Assembly (NCBI GenBank): GCA_033964015.1
Contig: CM066913.1
Span: 24,826,790-24,890,789, forward strand
Reading direction: 5' to 3'
Source of the DNA: Scolanthus callimorphus
Taxonomy: Eukaryota > Cnidaria > Anthozoa > Actiniaria > Edwardsiidae
Length of the DNA: 64,000 nt
Made by a program: the position numbers and the translations under genes. Numbering within the stretch: the stretch's first letter is position 1; every line of letters begins with the position of its first letter. This document shows, piece after piece, positions 1 through 10,446 of the stretch. Below the pieces are notes generated by a model. It worked only from the letters and a program-made list of their open reading frames with translations, was not told where the DNA came from and did no database searches.

Positions 1-1910
1 TACTTTTTGCAATTCCACAAAAATCTCTCGGGCAACCAAAGAAAGTTATCTTCAATTAGTTTGGAATGCAGTTCAAATGAACTGAAATAAGTACCTAAGT
101 ATAATATTTTGTTGTTATTAGGTGGTTTCTCTTCGAAAAATATTTTATTTCGCTTTACTAAAATATGAATCTTCTGTGATAAACAAATAGCATATTTCGA
201 GAAAATATTTTATAGATCGCGCGCTCAGCATTTTAAACTGATGCGTGTAATCTAATTAGAATTAGTTTTCGAAATGTGCAAAACATGAGATATACCAAAT
301 ATGAGATAAAAATATACTCAAACACCTATAGCTGGAAAAATATGTAGTTCACTGCTATCAGAAATAGGAGCTGGCGGCTCGTAATCAGATCTTAGGGTGA
401 TCCCACTTTTCCTAAAGATGCGCCTTTCCATGAGACTGCCTAAATCTGATTGCTGATTCATTCAAGTGTAAATTTACGACCCAGGTGAAGTCACAGTAGC
501 TTGATAAAGAGTCGAATTATAGGAAAACTACTCTAAATAACGCAAATAAAGTAAAGAAATCCCGAATTTGACCTGTTCCCATAAATAAATGAAAAATTCT
601 GTTGACTTCTTGATATAAGCGATGTGAGTTCATCGGCTTAGATTGCATACGCTTTCTGTCGAACTCCATTTTTTGCTCAAAATATCAAGAAATACAATGT
701 TAGGTTGTTAAACAGGTTTTAAATATTCATACTAAGATATTTAGACCTGAAATAGATCAATATGGAAGTGTTCTAATGTTTATTTTCTACTTTTGTTACC
801 ACGCGGGCTTTACCCTGTGACACAAGATGGCGGCCATTCAAGATTTCGAGCACTGTCTCTAAAATCTAAATTTCACCACTTTCCACCACTAGGACTAAAT
901 AGGACTTTTGATATGTTATTCAGTATAGAATTCTGTGTCGAAAACCGTTGAGAGGCCTTCTGTTGCAATTAGTTCTAGGTTCACCCCATTTTTTCGATAG
1001 ATGTACTGGACTATAGGTCAAAATGGCGACCGTGACTAACAGAAAAACATATGGGGAAAGATAATTTCTCGGGGAAGATGCCGTCGGTTCAGTTTTGCGC
1101 GACTTAAATCCGAAACAATGATGTTTATTGCACTCACCGGGCTACAACATAGTTTCCTAGGCAGACAATAAATGGGTTCCTGAGCTTGTCCTTATCAGTG
1201 CTTTAAGAAAGCTCCTTATGTTACACATTTCCTTATAATCGAGGTTCACGGCAGTTGAGATCATGACAAACAGTCGCTGATTCGAGAACAAACGCTTTCG
1301 AAATGTAGAGTTGCGCGACTCGGGAATGCTTCTACGATATACATAGTATCCAAATGAGGGCAAAATGTTCCGTAAATCTCCCTTGAATGTGGTTCCCTGA
1401 TTGAATAAAAGTTCCCTATTTCCCGGCCGTGGATTCACCAACAGGACGCCATGTTTATAGTAAATATAAGGCCGCTAACGAAAGCAGAAAGACCGAACAT
1501 CTCGAAACAAGCTTCACGAGCAGCCATGTTGTTTGTTGCTGCTTAACCAGCAATGATTGATGGGAAATCAGGGCCCCAGGCTCTTTGCATAGCAAAATCA
1601 GGCTTGGTTTCTTCAGAAGCACACTGAGCGGGAAATACAAAGTGAATCACCAGAAGCTCGATAACAGTTCCAATTCTGAAACATTGAACTCTACAGGCTT
1701 CTGATAGTTTCTTCTGTCCACTATATCATTTATAGAATCTGTATAATCTACAGAGTTTTAATTTGGAAAGAAAATGGTACCGGGATCGCTTTATTTCTCT
1801 TCTAAATTATCGAAATTTTCAGTGTAATGGGATATACCGCTGACGAAATCGACCAATTTTATCACGGGCTCGTAATGACCCTCATTTCTGCTAATGGAAT
1901 GATAATTTCG
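1..1910. other. Non-coding stretch without a recognisable gene
   Basis: AT-rich intergenic DNA. Two minus-strand open frames at 1157-1640 are adjacent but out of frame with each other. They match no family I recognise, so I leave them unassigned; they could be a decayed repeat or the end of a gene that begins outside the recognisable part. Confidence 0.5.
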
Positions 1911-2090
1911 CATTCTCGTACCCAGAGCTCCCCTTGCTGGGTTCTGGGGACATCCATTTGAGGTCCGTTACTGATTGGCTGATTTTGAGCGTTGGAGCAT
2001 GCGCTGAAAGGTCTTTCTCTCAGCGGCTCTCATTCTCTTACCCAGAGCTTCCCGGCTCGTCTCCTCGCGGGGGAGGCTCTGGTGACAGCC
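1911..2090. mobile_element. Rearranged copy of a GC-ended palindromic MITE (family A)
   Basis: The start carries the family's left end (CATTCTCGTACCCAGAGCTC), followed by its typical core with GATTGGCTGATTTTGA. The family's right end should then close the element in inverted orientation. Instead a right-end sequence appears flipped at about 2031-2090 (CCCAGAGCTTCCCGGCTCGT and on). The copy is therefore scrambled. Cleaner copies lie at 32407-32731, 36668-36860 and 38239-38459. Confidence 0.65.
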
Positions 2091-2105
2091 ACTTTTAATA
2101 CTTAA

Positions 2106-2657
2106 ATATAATACTTAAACACGGAGTTCCAGTATAAAAGGGATAAGACCGCCCACTTTCACGCTTGAATCAGCAACTATAAATTCATATTTCAACATAA
2201 TAAAGTCGAGAATTTTCAGTCTCCGGCAAAAGTGTTTTTATAGGGCCCCCAACAAGTTGAAATAAAATTCTTTTTGAATAAATCGCAAGGTAATGCCTTG
2301 TAGAATACTGAATAATTGGTTATTTGATGTTTACTAACGTTTTGAGTTCACATTTTGAATTTCGCGGTTCAGAATATTTCGATCCTTATGAATACTAATT
2401 AGTCTTGCTCTCCGCTCGAAAAGCTTTTATCTGAGCCAAACCGCTTGTAAAAAAAAATATTCTGCCTCAACTAAAAACGTAATTGTTTAAAAAGCAAAGA
2501 GTTCCCATTTATTTCTTTTTAAACTCGCGATTTGAATAGAAATTTTGAATTTCGCGCCACAGAGGTGTTAACTCTACAACAGCTGAGTGACAACTGACAA
2601 TCAAAGGCCCGCGGGCCCGCTCCTTTTATACCGGAACTCCGTGTTTAAATATAATAC
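2106..2657. mobile_element. Non-autonomous DNA transposon with 9-bp target duplication
   Basis: The element spans 2115-2648 (534 bp). It begins TTAAACACGGAGTTCC and ends GGAACTCCGTGTTTAA, with weaker inverted similarity running about 50 bp inward (AGTATAAAAGGG against CTCCTTTTATAC). It is bounded on both sides by the identical 9-mer ATATAATAC (2106-2114 and 2649-2657). No transposase frame is present. A 9-bp duplication with inverted ends fits a Mutator-like (MULE) or related superfamily. That assignment is inference; the duplication and inverted ends are seen directly. Confidence 0.8.
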
Positions 2658-3049
2658 CCTTTAGTATAAACCAACTAATGGTCTATTACAAATCCTGCAT
2701 TCTGACTGGCTGAGCTACTAATTGTCTATTAGTGATAGACCGTGCATGGCAAAACCACCACCTTATTGTCATCTTCCTTCATAATGTCTGAATGATTAAG
2801 GCGCCATTATTTCTGGTGTAGGGAAATATAAAGGAAAAAACAAATGCTCTCAGTCGTGTTGCTATGCTCCGTTTTAGTCTCCCGTCTAAAGTTGAATACT
2901 AATTTGTCTCTTGAATCAATTAAATTGGTGCTTGAACGTAATGCGCAAGCGCGCACTTAGTCTAGGCCAGACTTATGCCGATGTGTGTATAGTTAGTGTT
3001 CATTCTCACTCCTCATTAACTTGGTTTGTAACTAATGTGAGGGGTGCCC

Positions 3050-4042
3050 CTGTCCCCCGAGTTTACCTTTTGGTCGAGGGTCGAGGGTACCTAGTCGAGG
3101 GTCGAGGGTGGGCATGTCGAGGGTAAGGGTAGCTGGTCGAGGGTAACTAAAAATGACTCAAATTTTCTCGCGGAATATTGTACACAAGACTGGAGATCTT
3201 TTAGTGATACATTTGTATCCGCGTCCGCAATCTGTGAATAACTTGCGTATTTTGGCGTCGTGTTTATCAAGCGGGCACATGCAATATTTTCGGGAATTGC
3301 GATAAATACGAAGAAAAACTGCTTGGGAAATATTCTAAGGATATTTTGAAACTTAACTTAACTCGACTTGCGTGTGCCGTGCGAGCGACCATTGCGAGCT
3401 ACTAAAAACGTTTCTTGTTTGTACCATTAGCTTCTATATATCGAAGCATAAAAATATAGCAGCATTGTTCTTACGGTACCTGTTTGACACTATTCTTTTC
3501 CGAGTTGACGTGAGTTTTATATCAAAGGTAGCTCTAGTGGTAGTTCAGGTAGTCATATATCTCAAATTCGAAATATGTTTGCCTTCCAGCGGTTTAAAAT
3601 GGGTTCTAAAAATGTTGTCGGTCAGCAGGTCGAAGCAGGCATAACCGCCATTTTGTTTTGAGTAGCGTTATCTCCCTGTGTGCGAAAAATTAACGTGTAA
3701 CATATATACATCATCTGCAACGCTTAAATATTTCCTTGTGAACTTGTGTAGGATAGTCCGCGAGAAAATGATATTGGAGTCATATTCACATGTCTCCCCT
3801 GGTGTTTGATATGGAAAGAGTTGACCTAGAGACTTCAGGAACGTGAAACGAAGCAAAGATTGCGGACGGGAAGGCGTGAAAACAACGCTAGAAAATCTCC
3901 AGTCTTGTGTACAATATTCCGCGAGAAAATTTGAGCCATTTTGAGTTACCCTCGACCAGTTACCCTCACCCTCGACATGTCCACCCTCGACCCTCGACTA
4001 GGTACCCTCGACCCTCGACCAAAAGGTAAACTCCTGTCCCCC
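3050..4042. mobile_element. MULE-like element with TCGAGGG-rich inverted ends and 9-bp target duplication
   Basis: The element spans 3059-4033 (975 bp). It is flanked by a perfect 9-bp direct repeat, CTGTCCCCC (3050-3058 and 4034-4042). The ends are inverted over roughly 150 bp: GAGTTTACCTTTTGGTCGAG at the left, and its reverse complement closing the right end. Inside each end are several iterations of a G-rich TCGAGGG unit, then a less repetitive inner arm (CTCGCGGAATATTGTACACA and its complement). The core of about 690 bp holds a 90-codon plus-strand frame at 3372-3644 that I do not recognise. Long inverted ends and a 9-bp duplication point to a non-autonomous Mutator-like element. Confidence 0.85.
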
Positions 4043-5484
4043 AGTGCCAACCTGGCGGTCCAGCGGTCCAGCTCAACAGCCCCTTAGACTACTGTTTAGA
4101 CTACAGGTTATTTTCATGAGTCAACAAGTCAAATGTGTGCTGACTGTCTTTTTATGTATAGACTAATTGTTTAGAGTTTTGGATCGATTTTGGAGGTAAA
4201 TAAAAGATTAACTCACAAACAAGAAGGATAATTGATAGCAGCCACTCACTACCACACTTCCAATTTATTCTAATTAGTACACATAGATTTTAATAGCTAA
4301 AAAAAATATCATAGCATGCACGTTTTGTCGACTATTCTGTCAATCAATGGGCTCAAGATTGCAGGATAGTGTACTAAATGCAAGTGGCTTTTTTGCTAGT
4401 GAATGAAGTGGGTCAATTAGCAGGTAGGTTAACATTAACATAAGAGCAGTCGGCGCGAATAGAGCGACTGACTACTTTTCAGTTCGACTAAATAGGTTCT
4501 CGTTAATATTGATTTGCTCTATACTATTTCTAAGGGAACTTTGCTTAAAAAGGCTCTTTTATATAGATTCTTTTATGCAGTTTTCACTTTTATAAAAATT
4601 ACGAAAGTTTTAATAGACATGTTTCGACAGTTTCAACTGTCATCATCAGTGAGTTATTAAATGTGATTTACTTTGCTTTTATAGTTTTGGATGATTTTTT
4701 TTTTTAATAATTCACTTGCGTACGGGAGTACGCATCCAATTTCGGCGAAATGTGCAATAAAACGTAGCACTGGAACAATTTTTTAAAAGGTATGGAAGCA
4801 ACAAAAGCCGCTTTTTGTCATTTTAATAGACGCACTACTCAGTGAAAATTATATCCCTGGCTTCGGAGAGCTCTGCCTGAGTAAAGCTAGTTTTATCTTC
4901 ACTTTTTTTGGAGTAATATCCTTGACGCCAGACTATAATCATTAATGACTAACAACAGTTTATCTATGACAGAATGAAAAGGACTTTTTCTTCCGAAATA
5001 AGAAGTAAAGAGTAAAGTGGAATCATAAAAAAACTTCATTACTTTTCTCGTGTTATTAAAAAGAAAAAATCACTCTAAAATCTTGAGAGAAAACAAATGA
5101 CACAGTCCGTGACAGACAGGGCAAGGAATTTGCATACCGCTGACGGCGTTAAACCCGGATTAAATTGCGATTCGCTTTGTTTTGAGCTGGTATTAGCAAT
5201 GCAAATTTAGGATCGTGTTTCTCTATCAAAGCAACCTGATTTAGTCAGGTATTAGTTGAATAATATTGACGGAGTAAAGCAAGCGGCGACGGGCTTCAAC
5301 CTTCTGATTGTGTCCAAGGAAAAGGTTGAGTCTTTGAAGCGAATTTCATGACCGGGATTTTGAGATAAGGTATAATACTCTAGTCGAAACTGTGACAGTA
5401 AGAGCGAAATTGACGCTAAGGCAGCTCTAGGCTTTCGAGTGGTCTAAACCCGAGGGAGAACAACCCTTCGAATTCACAGCGAAA
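4043..5484. other. Intergenic region upstream of the Myb/SANT gene
   Basis: No gene seen. It presumably includes the promoter of the gene starting at 5485. No TATA box or other firm promoter signal could be identified by eye. Confidence 0.4.
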
Positions 5485-6432
5485 ATGTCAGACGGAAACA
5501 CAAGATCCAAACGAAAGCCGAACTTTACTGAAACGGAGAATATCTTTTTGGTTGAGGAATATGAGAAATACAAGGACATTCTACAGCAGAAACTCAACAA
5601 TACCGAAATTAATCGACAGAAGATGGCCGTGTGGCGTAAAGTCTGCGAAGAGTTAAACATTAGAAATCGCAGCGTCCATCGTACGCCAGACGAAGTCAGG
5701 CGTAAGTGGAAAAATATGATCACAACTGCTCGGAGAGAGAAATTACAGCTCAACCCGGCTAAAGTGCCGTCCATGATTAGCCAGAGGCTGCTGCAGGGAT
5801 GCGAGAAACCGGAAGAAAGGAGCGAAGAATCGGCTGAGGAAACGGAAAGCCGACCGACCGCCGAGGACATTAAAGTAGAGCCTTTATCCCTCGAAGGGGT
5901 TACAAAACAAGCCGCCTTGACGAATATGCTGCCTCAGAAAAAGAATTCAGTTAACACTTTGGGTCAGACACCGTTAAACAGCCTGGAAGTTGTACAGCCT
6001 GTGACCTCGAGTGAAAATTCATTCGCGGGTCTGTCGGAGGGGGCGTGTTCTCGCTCACAAGCGGAAGAGGTAGATGCCGCAATGGGTTCTGGGATGGAGG
6101 TTGTACAACCCGGGCCGCCCGCGTCCTTAGCGGCCAGTGGTGCTACCCATCGTAAGTCTATTCGAGTGGCGATGCGACCGAATAGGCAGCGCATTCATTC
6201 ATTGCTGCACAACGCCAAGAAAAGAAGACTAGAAACTACACACCCTCCCTCCCCGACGTTTGGCTTTGACCTGGCGCAATTACAGAAGGAGAAGCTTATG
6301 TTGGAAAAGGAGAAACTTGTCCTAGAAAAGGAAAAGTTGATTTTAGAGAAAGAGAAGCTCGCGTTGGAGATTCAGTGCTTGCGTAGTCAGTTGCACAACG
6401 ATACGGTATCAGACTCGGAGGTCGAGAATTAG
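5485..6432 (+). CDS. Myb/SANT-like DNA-binding domain protein with C-terminal coiled coil
   Basis: This is an intact single-exon frame of 315 codons. Residues about 9-88 form a Myb/SANT-like domain of the kind found in MSANTD and NAIF1-type proteins. They include the opening NFTETENIFLVEEYEKYK, the central W50 with KVCEELN, and the closing RRKWKNM. The middle (about 95-260) is low-complexity and acidic to Ser-rich. Residues about 268-305 repeat a seven-residue unit of the LEKEKLx type five times and should form a parallel coiled coil. The family descends from the DNA-binding partner protein of Harbinger transposons and often acts as a nuclear DNA binder; the actual target here is unknown. The start ATG has A at -3 (aaaATG). 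The longest antisense frames over this gene look like shadows. It could be a domesticated host gene or an unrecognised Harbinger accessory protein; no DDE nuclease gene lies nearby, which favours a host gene. Confidence 0.85.
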   Translation: MSDGNTRSKRKPNFTETENIFLVEEYEKYKDILQQKLNNTEINRQKMAVWRKVCEELNIRNRSVHRTPDEVRRKWKNMITTARREKLQLNPAKVPSMISQRLLQGCEKPEERSEESAEETESRPTAEDIKVEPLSLEGVTKQAALTNMLPQKKNSVNTLGQTPLNSLEVVQPVTSSENSFAGLSEGACSRSQAEEVDAAMGSGMEVVQPGPPASLAASGATHRKSIRVAMRPNRQRIHSLLHNAKKRRLETTHPPSPTFGFDLAQLQKEKLMLEKEKLVLEKEKLILEKEKLALEIQCLRSQLHNDTVSDSEVEN

Positions 6433-6741
6433 CGTCCAAATCACACCCCAAAGGACTTCTTTTGTTTAACCAAACAGCGGCCAGGAAGACCACACAAATT
6501 TGGCAAAATATCATTTTGATCACAAATAACTGAAATAAGGCTCCCTACTGTAAATGGTTTGCGATCGAAATTTATGTAGACTGCAAATAATTTTCCTGGG
6601 TGCCTCCTCCAATACAAATTTTGTTCCGCTAAATTCAATTATCGTTAAACGACGATCAAGGACAATTTTGAATGGTCGGAAAGTTTCAGTTAGATGAAAA
6701 CGGTAGCAATAATGTCCAGAACAATTGAAATCCAATGAAAA

Positions 6742-6747
6742 AATAAA
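6742..6747 (+). terminator. Candidate poly(A) signal of the Myb/SANT gene
   Basis: AATAAA lies about 310 bases after the stop codon of the plus-strand gene. A second AATAAA occurs at 6961. Either is plausible; in AT-rich DNA the hexamer is common, so this is weak. Confidence 0.3.
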
Positions 6748-7133
6748 ATTCAGATGCAAAACAGTCGCTTCTAATAACAGTCGAATTCTCCTTGAAGAAT
6801 TTTCTCTAAACTTCGTACGGCTTGGAAAAAGCGCCTAAGCATTAGCGAAAGGTGAATTTGAAACGTTTACATCAAAAAAAACATGTGGAATTCTTGTCAA
6901 TCAAAAAGAGCGATCCCCTGTTCGTTGCTATGGAAACTCTGATTACAATGAAATATATACAATAAAATATATTAGTTTGGCTTATTACCTACTTATTAAC
7001 TGCTAGCACATTTTTCAGAGAACTTTGTACCCTCCTGGAGACTATAAGTCTCACATCTACTAATCTTTTAATTAATGGGGATTTTAATTTTCACATGGAT
7101 GTTCTCATGTTGCCACTGCCTTTAAAGACTTTA

Positions 7134-7633
7134 CAGCCAAAGACGCTCAAGCGTCCCCCTCTAGAGTGCAATAATGAGTTGATTCTTGGAATATTGGATC
7201 CATTATTTGATTCAATAATGCATACGGCTTGGGAAAACTTCTTTTAATTTGAACTCGGACTTCGGCTAGATTATCTTATCGCTCCGGCACTCTTTAGTCA
7301 CTGGCTTTCATTTGTGGTTCTTTGGATATCCCTGATAATACTGATCAACAATTTTGTCTCTAAATGAACGAGGGAGAGATTTACCAGGCTCGTAATGTTT
7401 ACCAGGCCCACCATATTGGTAACAAAACTCGAAAACAAAAGGCTCCCTGTGGATTTTTCCATATATGGAAGCGCCCCCGTCGTCTATCGTCCAACCAAAA
7501 AGCGAAAACCCAGTTCAAATCGAAAGACGTTTTCCCAAGCCGAAAGTATTATTGAATCGAATAAGGGATCCAATATTCCAAGAATCAAATCATTATTGCA
7601 CTCTAGAGGGGGACACTTGAGCGTCTTTGGCTG
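7134..7633 (+). mobile_element. TA-flanked mariner-type MITE, copy 1
   Basis: The element starts CAGCCAAAGACGCTCAAGCG and ends with the reverse complement of that sequence with one change. It is flanked on both sides by TA. The inverted ends run about 110 bp (through GATTCTTGGAATATTGGATC). The inside carries a short plus-strand frame (7364-7555, begins MNEGEIYQARNVYQ) that copy 2 also has. CAG termini with a TA duplication are the Tc1/mariner pattern. No transposase motif is present. Confidence 0.8.
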
Positions 7634-7856
7634 TAAAGACCCCTGGTCAGCCACTCCTTTGTTATAGTCGATATCAGACAACGAATTACTTGTAGAAATC
7701 TTGAAATAGTCTTCTAAAAACAAAGTTTTATCATTCGTTTATCGAATTCAATCGAAAATATTGCACTACATCCTCTAAATCAGCCGATGGAAATGGATGC
7801 TTTCTCTGTCTCGGTATGTTGCTAGGCTGACAAAATGGAGGCTGACAGAGGCTCTA

Positions 7857-8343
7857 CAGCCAAAGACGCTCAAGCGTCCCCCGCCCCCCCTAGAGCGCAA
7901 TAATGAGTTGATTCTTGGAATACTGAATCCATTATTCGATTCAATAATACTTTCGGCTTTCGATTTGAACTGGGTTTTCGCTTTTTGATTGGACGATAGG
8001 CGACGGAGACGCTTCCATATGTGGAAAAATCCACAGGGAGCCTTTTGTTTGCGAGTTTTGTTAGCAATATGGCGGGCCTGGTAGACTTTGCGAGCTTGGT
8101 AAATCTCTCCCTCGTTCATTGAGAGAAGAAATTGTTGAAGGGATATTCCAAGAAGCATAAAACCAGTGACTTAAGAGTTTCGGAGTGTGGTGTCAGGAAG
8201 ATAATCTAGCCGAAATCCGAGTTCAAGATGAAAGACGTTTTCCAAAGCCGAATGCATTTTTGCATCGAATAATGGATCCAATATTCCAAGAATCAACTCA
8301 TTATTTGCACTACTAGAGGGGGACGCTTGAGCGTCTTTGGATG
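7857..8343 (-). mobile_element. TA-flanked mariner-type MITE, copy 2, inverted to copy 1
   Basis: This copy has the same ends as copy 1, again with TA on each side (7855-7856 and 8344-8345). Its internal frame, beginning MNEGEIYQARKVYQ, is on the minus strand, so this copy is opposite to copy 1. The two copies and their 223-bp spacer make one long inverted repeat. A poly-C expansion (cgccccccc) interrupts the left end. Confidence 0.8.

Positions 8344-8405
<62 letters not shown>
8344..8405. repeat. (AAAT)n microsatellite
   Basis: About fifteen uninterrupted AAAT units. It abuts the right end of mariner-type copy 2 on one side and the 3' end of the minus-strand LINE on the other. It is best read as the short-repeat tail of that LINE, (TTTA)n on the minus strand. 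Confidence 0.9.
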
Positions 8406-8407
<2 letters not shown>

Positions 8408-10446
8408 CAGTTTATTTTGCCCTTTGGTAGTTAAGCACTAAATTACAGGGAGGTCACATTTTACAGACAGAAAATATGGAAGAAACATTACAACTAATAC
8501 ACTTAAACATATCTATACGTAACAAAGTTACCGAGTCTGTCCGTTCTTGCCAAACAGGGATCTAGGCGCGATGCGCCTGGCCTGAGGCCGTAGCCGTGAG
8601 CGACCCTCGAGGGCTGCGGCAAAAGATGCGCAAGGAAACCGGATTCCTTGATGTTGGAAATAAATTTCCTACACGCCACGTCGCGCCGCGATGACAGCGA
8701 AGGTATGCCACAGCCCTCGAGCGCCGACTCATAAGACACAAATGGGAAAATAATGCGGAGTGCCGATCTTTGCACGCTCTCCACCAAGTGGTCTAAACCG
8801 ATAGGGAGCCCGGCCCACACCGGAGATGCATATTCTAGAATAGGTCGCACCAAGCTACAATAAACTTGAACTAGATCAGATGGAGGGACGCCTGATTTTT
8901 TTAAGACGCGAAGAGCATAGAGGCGTTTGCGTGCTTTTTTCACAATATAGTCGCAGTGTGTTGACCACGACAGATTGTGAGTCAGGTGGACCCCGAGCAT
9001 CTTGTACGATGCTACCTGCTCGATCGTACGGCCTGACATTTGTAACGGGGGTGGAGTCGAGGGTTTGTACTGAAGAAAATCTATGCGAAGTTCTTTGCAT
9101 TTGGTAGCGTTTAACCTCATACCATGACTAGTAGCATAAGTACAAATATCCCTCGCCACATGCGGTAGTAGGCTGGGCGAACATCGTGGGACTATCTCTA
9201 ACACGGACAGGTCGTCCACATACTTCACTCTAGTTTGCCAGTCATTGACCAGATTGTTCACAAGAACTGCAAACAATAAGGGGGCTAATCTTGTCCCTTG
9301 GGGGATGCCACCCCTTGGAACGACACTACTAGAAATGGTGTTACCGATTTTGACTCTTTGTGATCTACCAGTAAGGAATGCCCCAATCCATCTTATCAAG
9401 GTTTCATGCACCCCTAAATCCCGGAGCTCAGAAACCAACATAGAGTGATCAACCAGATCGAAACCTTTACTGAAATCAGTAAACAGGAGACGCACGAAGC
9501 ACTGGCCGCCGTCTAGCGCTTCTAAGATGGAGTGAAGCAAATAAGCGAGCGCATGCGTGGTTGATCTGCCTGGCAGAGCAAACTGTTTAAGGTCTATCTT
9601 GTTGATGACTTGCTTATATAATGGATCTAGAGTAAAGCCTTCAAATATTTTTGCTAACTGAGCAGTCAAAGAGACAGGCCTCAATTCATTCTCAATAAGC
9701 TTAGGTGGTGAAACTTTAGGAAGGGGCGAAACAATAGACTCTTTCATCTGGTACGGGATGAAACCTTGCCTGAGAGAGGCATTATATATATCAGCAACTA
9801 TTGGAGCAGTTCACAGGCAAACTCTTTCCAAATCTTGTTAGGAATCTCTGAAGGCCCAGGTGATTTATTGTTCTTGATTTGGCGGAGGGCTTTATAGCAA
9901 GATGGAACATCAACGAGGAGCTCACTCGGTACATCAAGGCAGGGGTCAAGTTCTGCAACCGGTGGGTCCAGGGGGGTAAAGTGGGCAGTAAGATCAGACA
10001 GAAAGGAGTTAAACTTCTCCCCTAGAGCAGCTGGAGTTGGAGTTTCCTCATCTAGTAGCTGTGTAACCCAGTCTGTTCGAGCTCTTTGACCAGTAAGACC
10101 CTTTACTTCACGCCACCAGCGACTGATGTTGCTTTCTTTGAGTGAGGCCGCCTTGCTGTCATAGAACTTTTGTTTACATTCTTAACACGCCCTCTGTACC
10201 TTGTTTCGTAACTCTTTGTAGTGATGAGAGTCTTTCCCATACACAGCAAGAGCTCTTTGCCGTTTGAGTATCAGCGATTTTAGCTTCTGAGTAATCCAAG
10301 GTTTATCTGAGGAGCAGCATTTAGTCCGTTGTAAGGGGAAATGGTAGTTGACTGCCTCTGTCAAAGTTGAGCTAAACAAATCATATTTCTCTTGGACGTG
10401 TGTAAGGTTGAAAGCACTAGACCAATCGTATTGTGAAATCCACCGA
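8406..10446 (-). mobile_element. 5'-truncated non-LTR retrotransposon (LINE) with (TTTA)n tail
   Basis: On the minus strand this reads from the linker after the endonuclease domain (about 10446, WISQYDWSSAFNLTHVQ), through the pre-RT region (10182-10379, with DKPWITQKLKSLILKRQRA), into the reverse transcriptase. It ends in a short 3' UTR carrying an AATAAA and a TTTA microsatellite tail. The reading frame breaks near 10182 and near 9810, so the element is dead. The endonuclease domain is absent. A short-repeat tail and the RT order suggest the CR1/L2/Jockey side of the LINE tree; the exact clade is not resolved by eye. Confidence 0.85.
8503..9747 (-). CDS. LINE reverse transcriptase, open over 414 codons
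   Basis: RT motifs appear in order: LRPVSLTAQLAKIFEGF (motif 1), LLFTDFSKGFD with the motif-A aspartate, GIPQGTRLAPLLF (motif B), YVDDLSVLE with the catalytic aspartate pair (motif C), and LGVHLTHNLSW with the following thumb helix. The frame runs to a natural stop. The true protein would start further upstream, where the coding frame is broken near 9810, so this is the surviving carboxyl part of ORF2. The function would be target-primed reverse transcription of its own RNA. It is probably inactive because the endonuclease is missing. Confidence 0.92.
   Translation of the reverse strand: MKESIVSPLPKVSPPKLIENELRPVSLTAQLAKIFEGFTLDPLYKQVINKIDLKQFALPGRSTTHALAYLLHSILEALDGGQCFVRLLFTDFSKGFDLVDHSMLVSELRDLGVHETLIRWIGAFLTGRSQRVKIGNTISSSVVPRGGIPQGTRLAPLLFAVLVNNLVNDWQTRVKYVDDLSVLEIVPRCSPSLLPHVARDICTYATSHGMRLNATKCKELRIDFLQYKPSTPPPLQMSGRTIEQVASYKMLGVHLTHNLSWSTHCDYIVKKARKRLYALRVLKKSGVPPSDLVQVYCSLVRPILEYASPVWAGLPIGLDHLVESVQRSALRIIFPFVSYESALEGCGIPSLSSRRDVACRKFISNIKESGFLAHLLPQPSRVAHGYGLRPGASRLDPCLARTDRLGNFVTYRYV

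Noticed and set aside
3059..4033. TCGAGGG arrays as interstitial telomere sequence
   Set aside because: Animal telomeres use TTAGGG. The arrays are inverted at both ends of one element with a target duplication.
5427..5870. 147-codon minus-strand frame
   Set aside because: Antisense shadow of the Myb/SANT gene, with no domain and codon pattern set by the sense frame.
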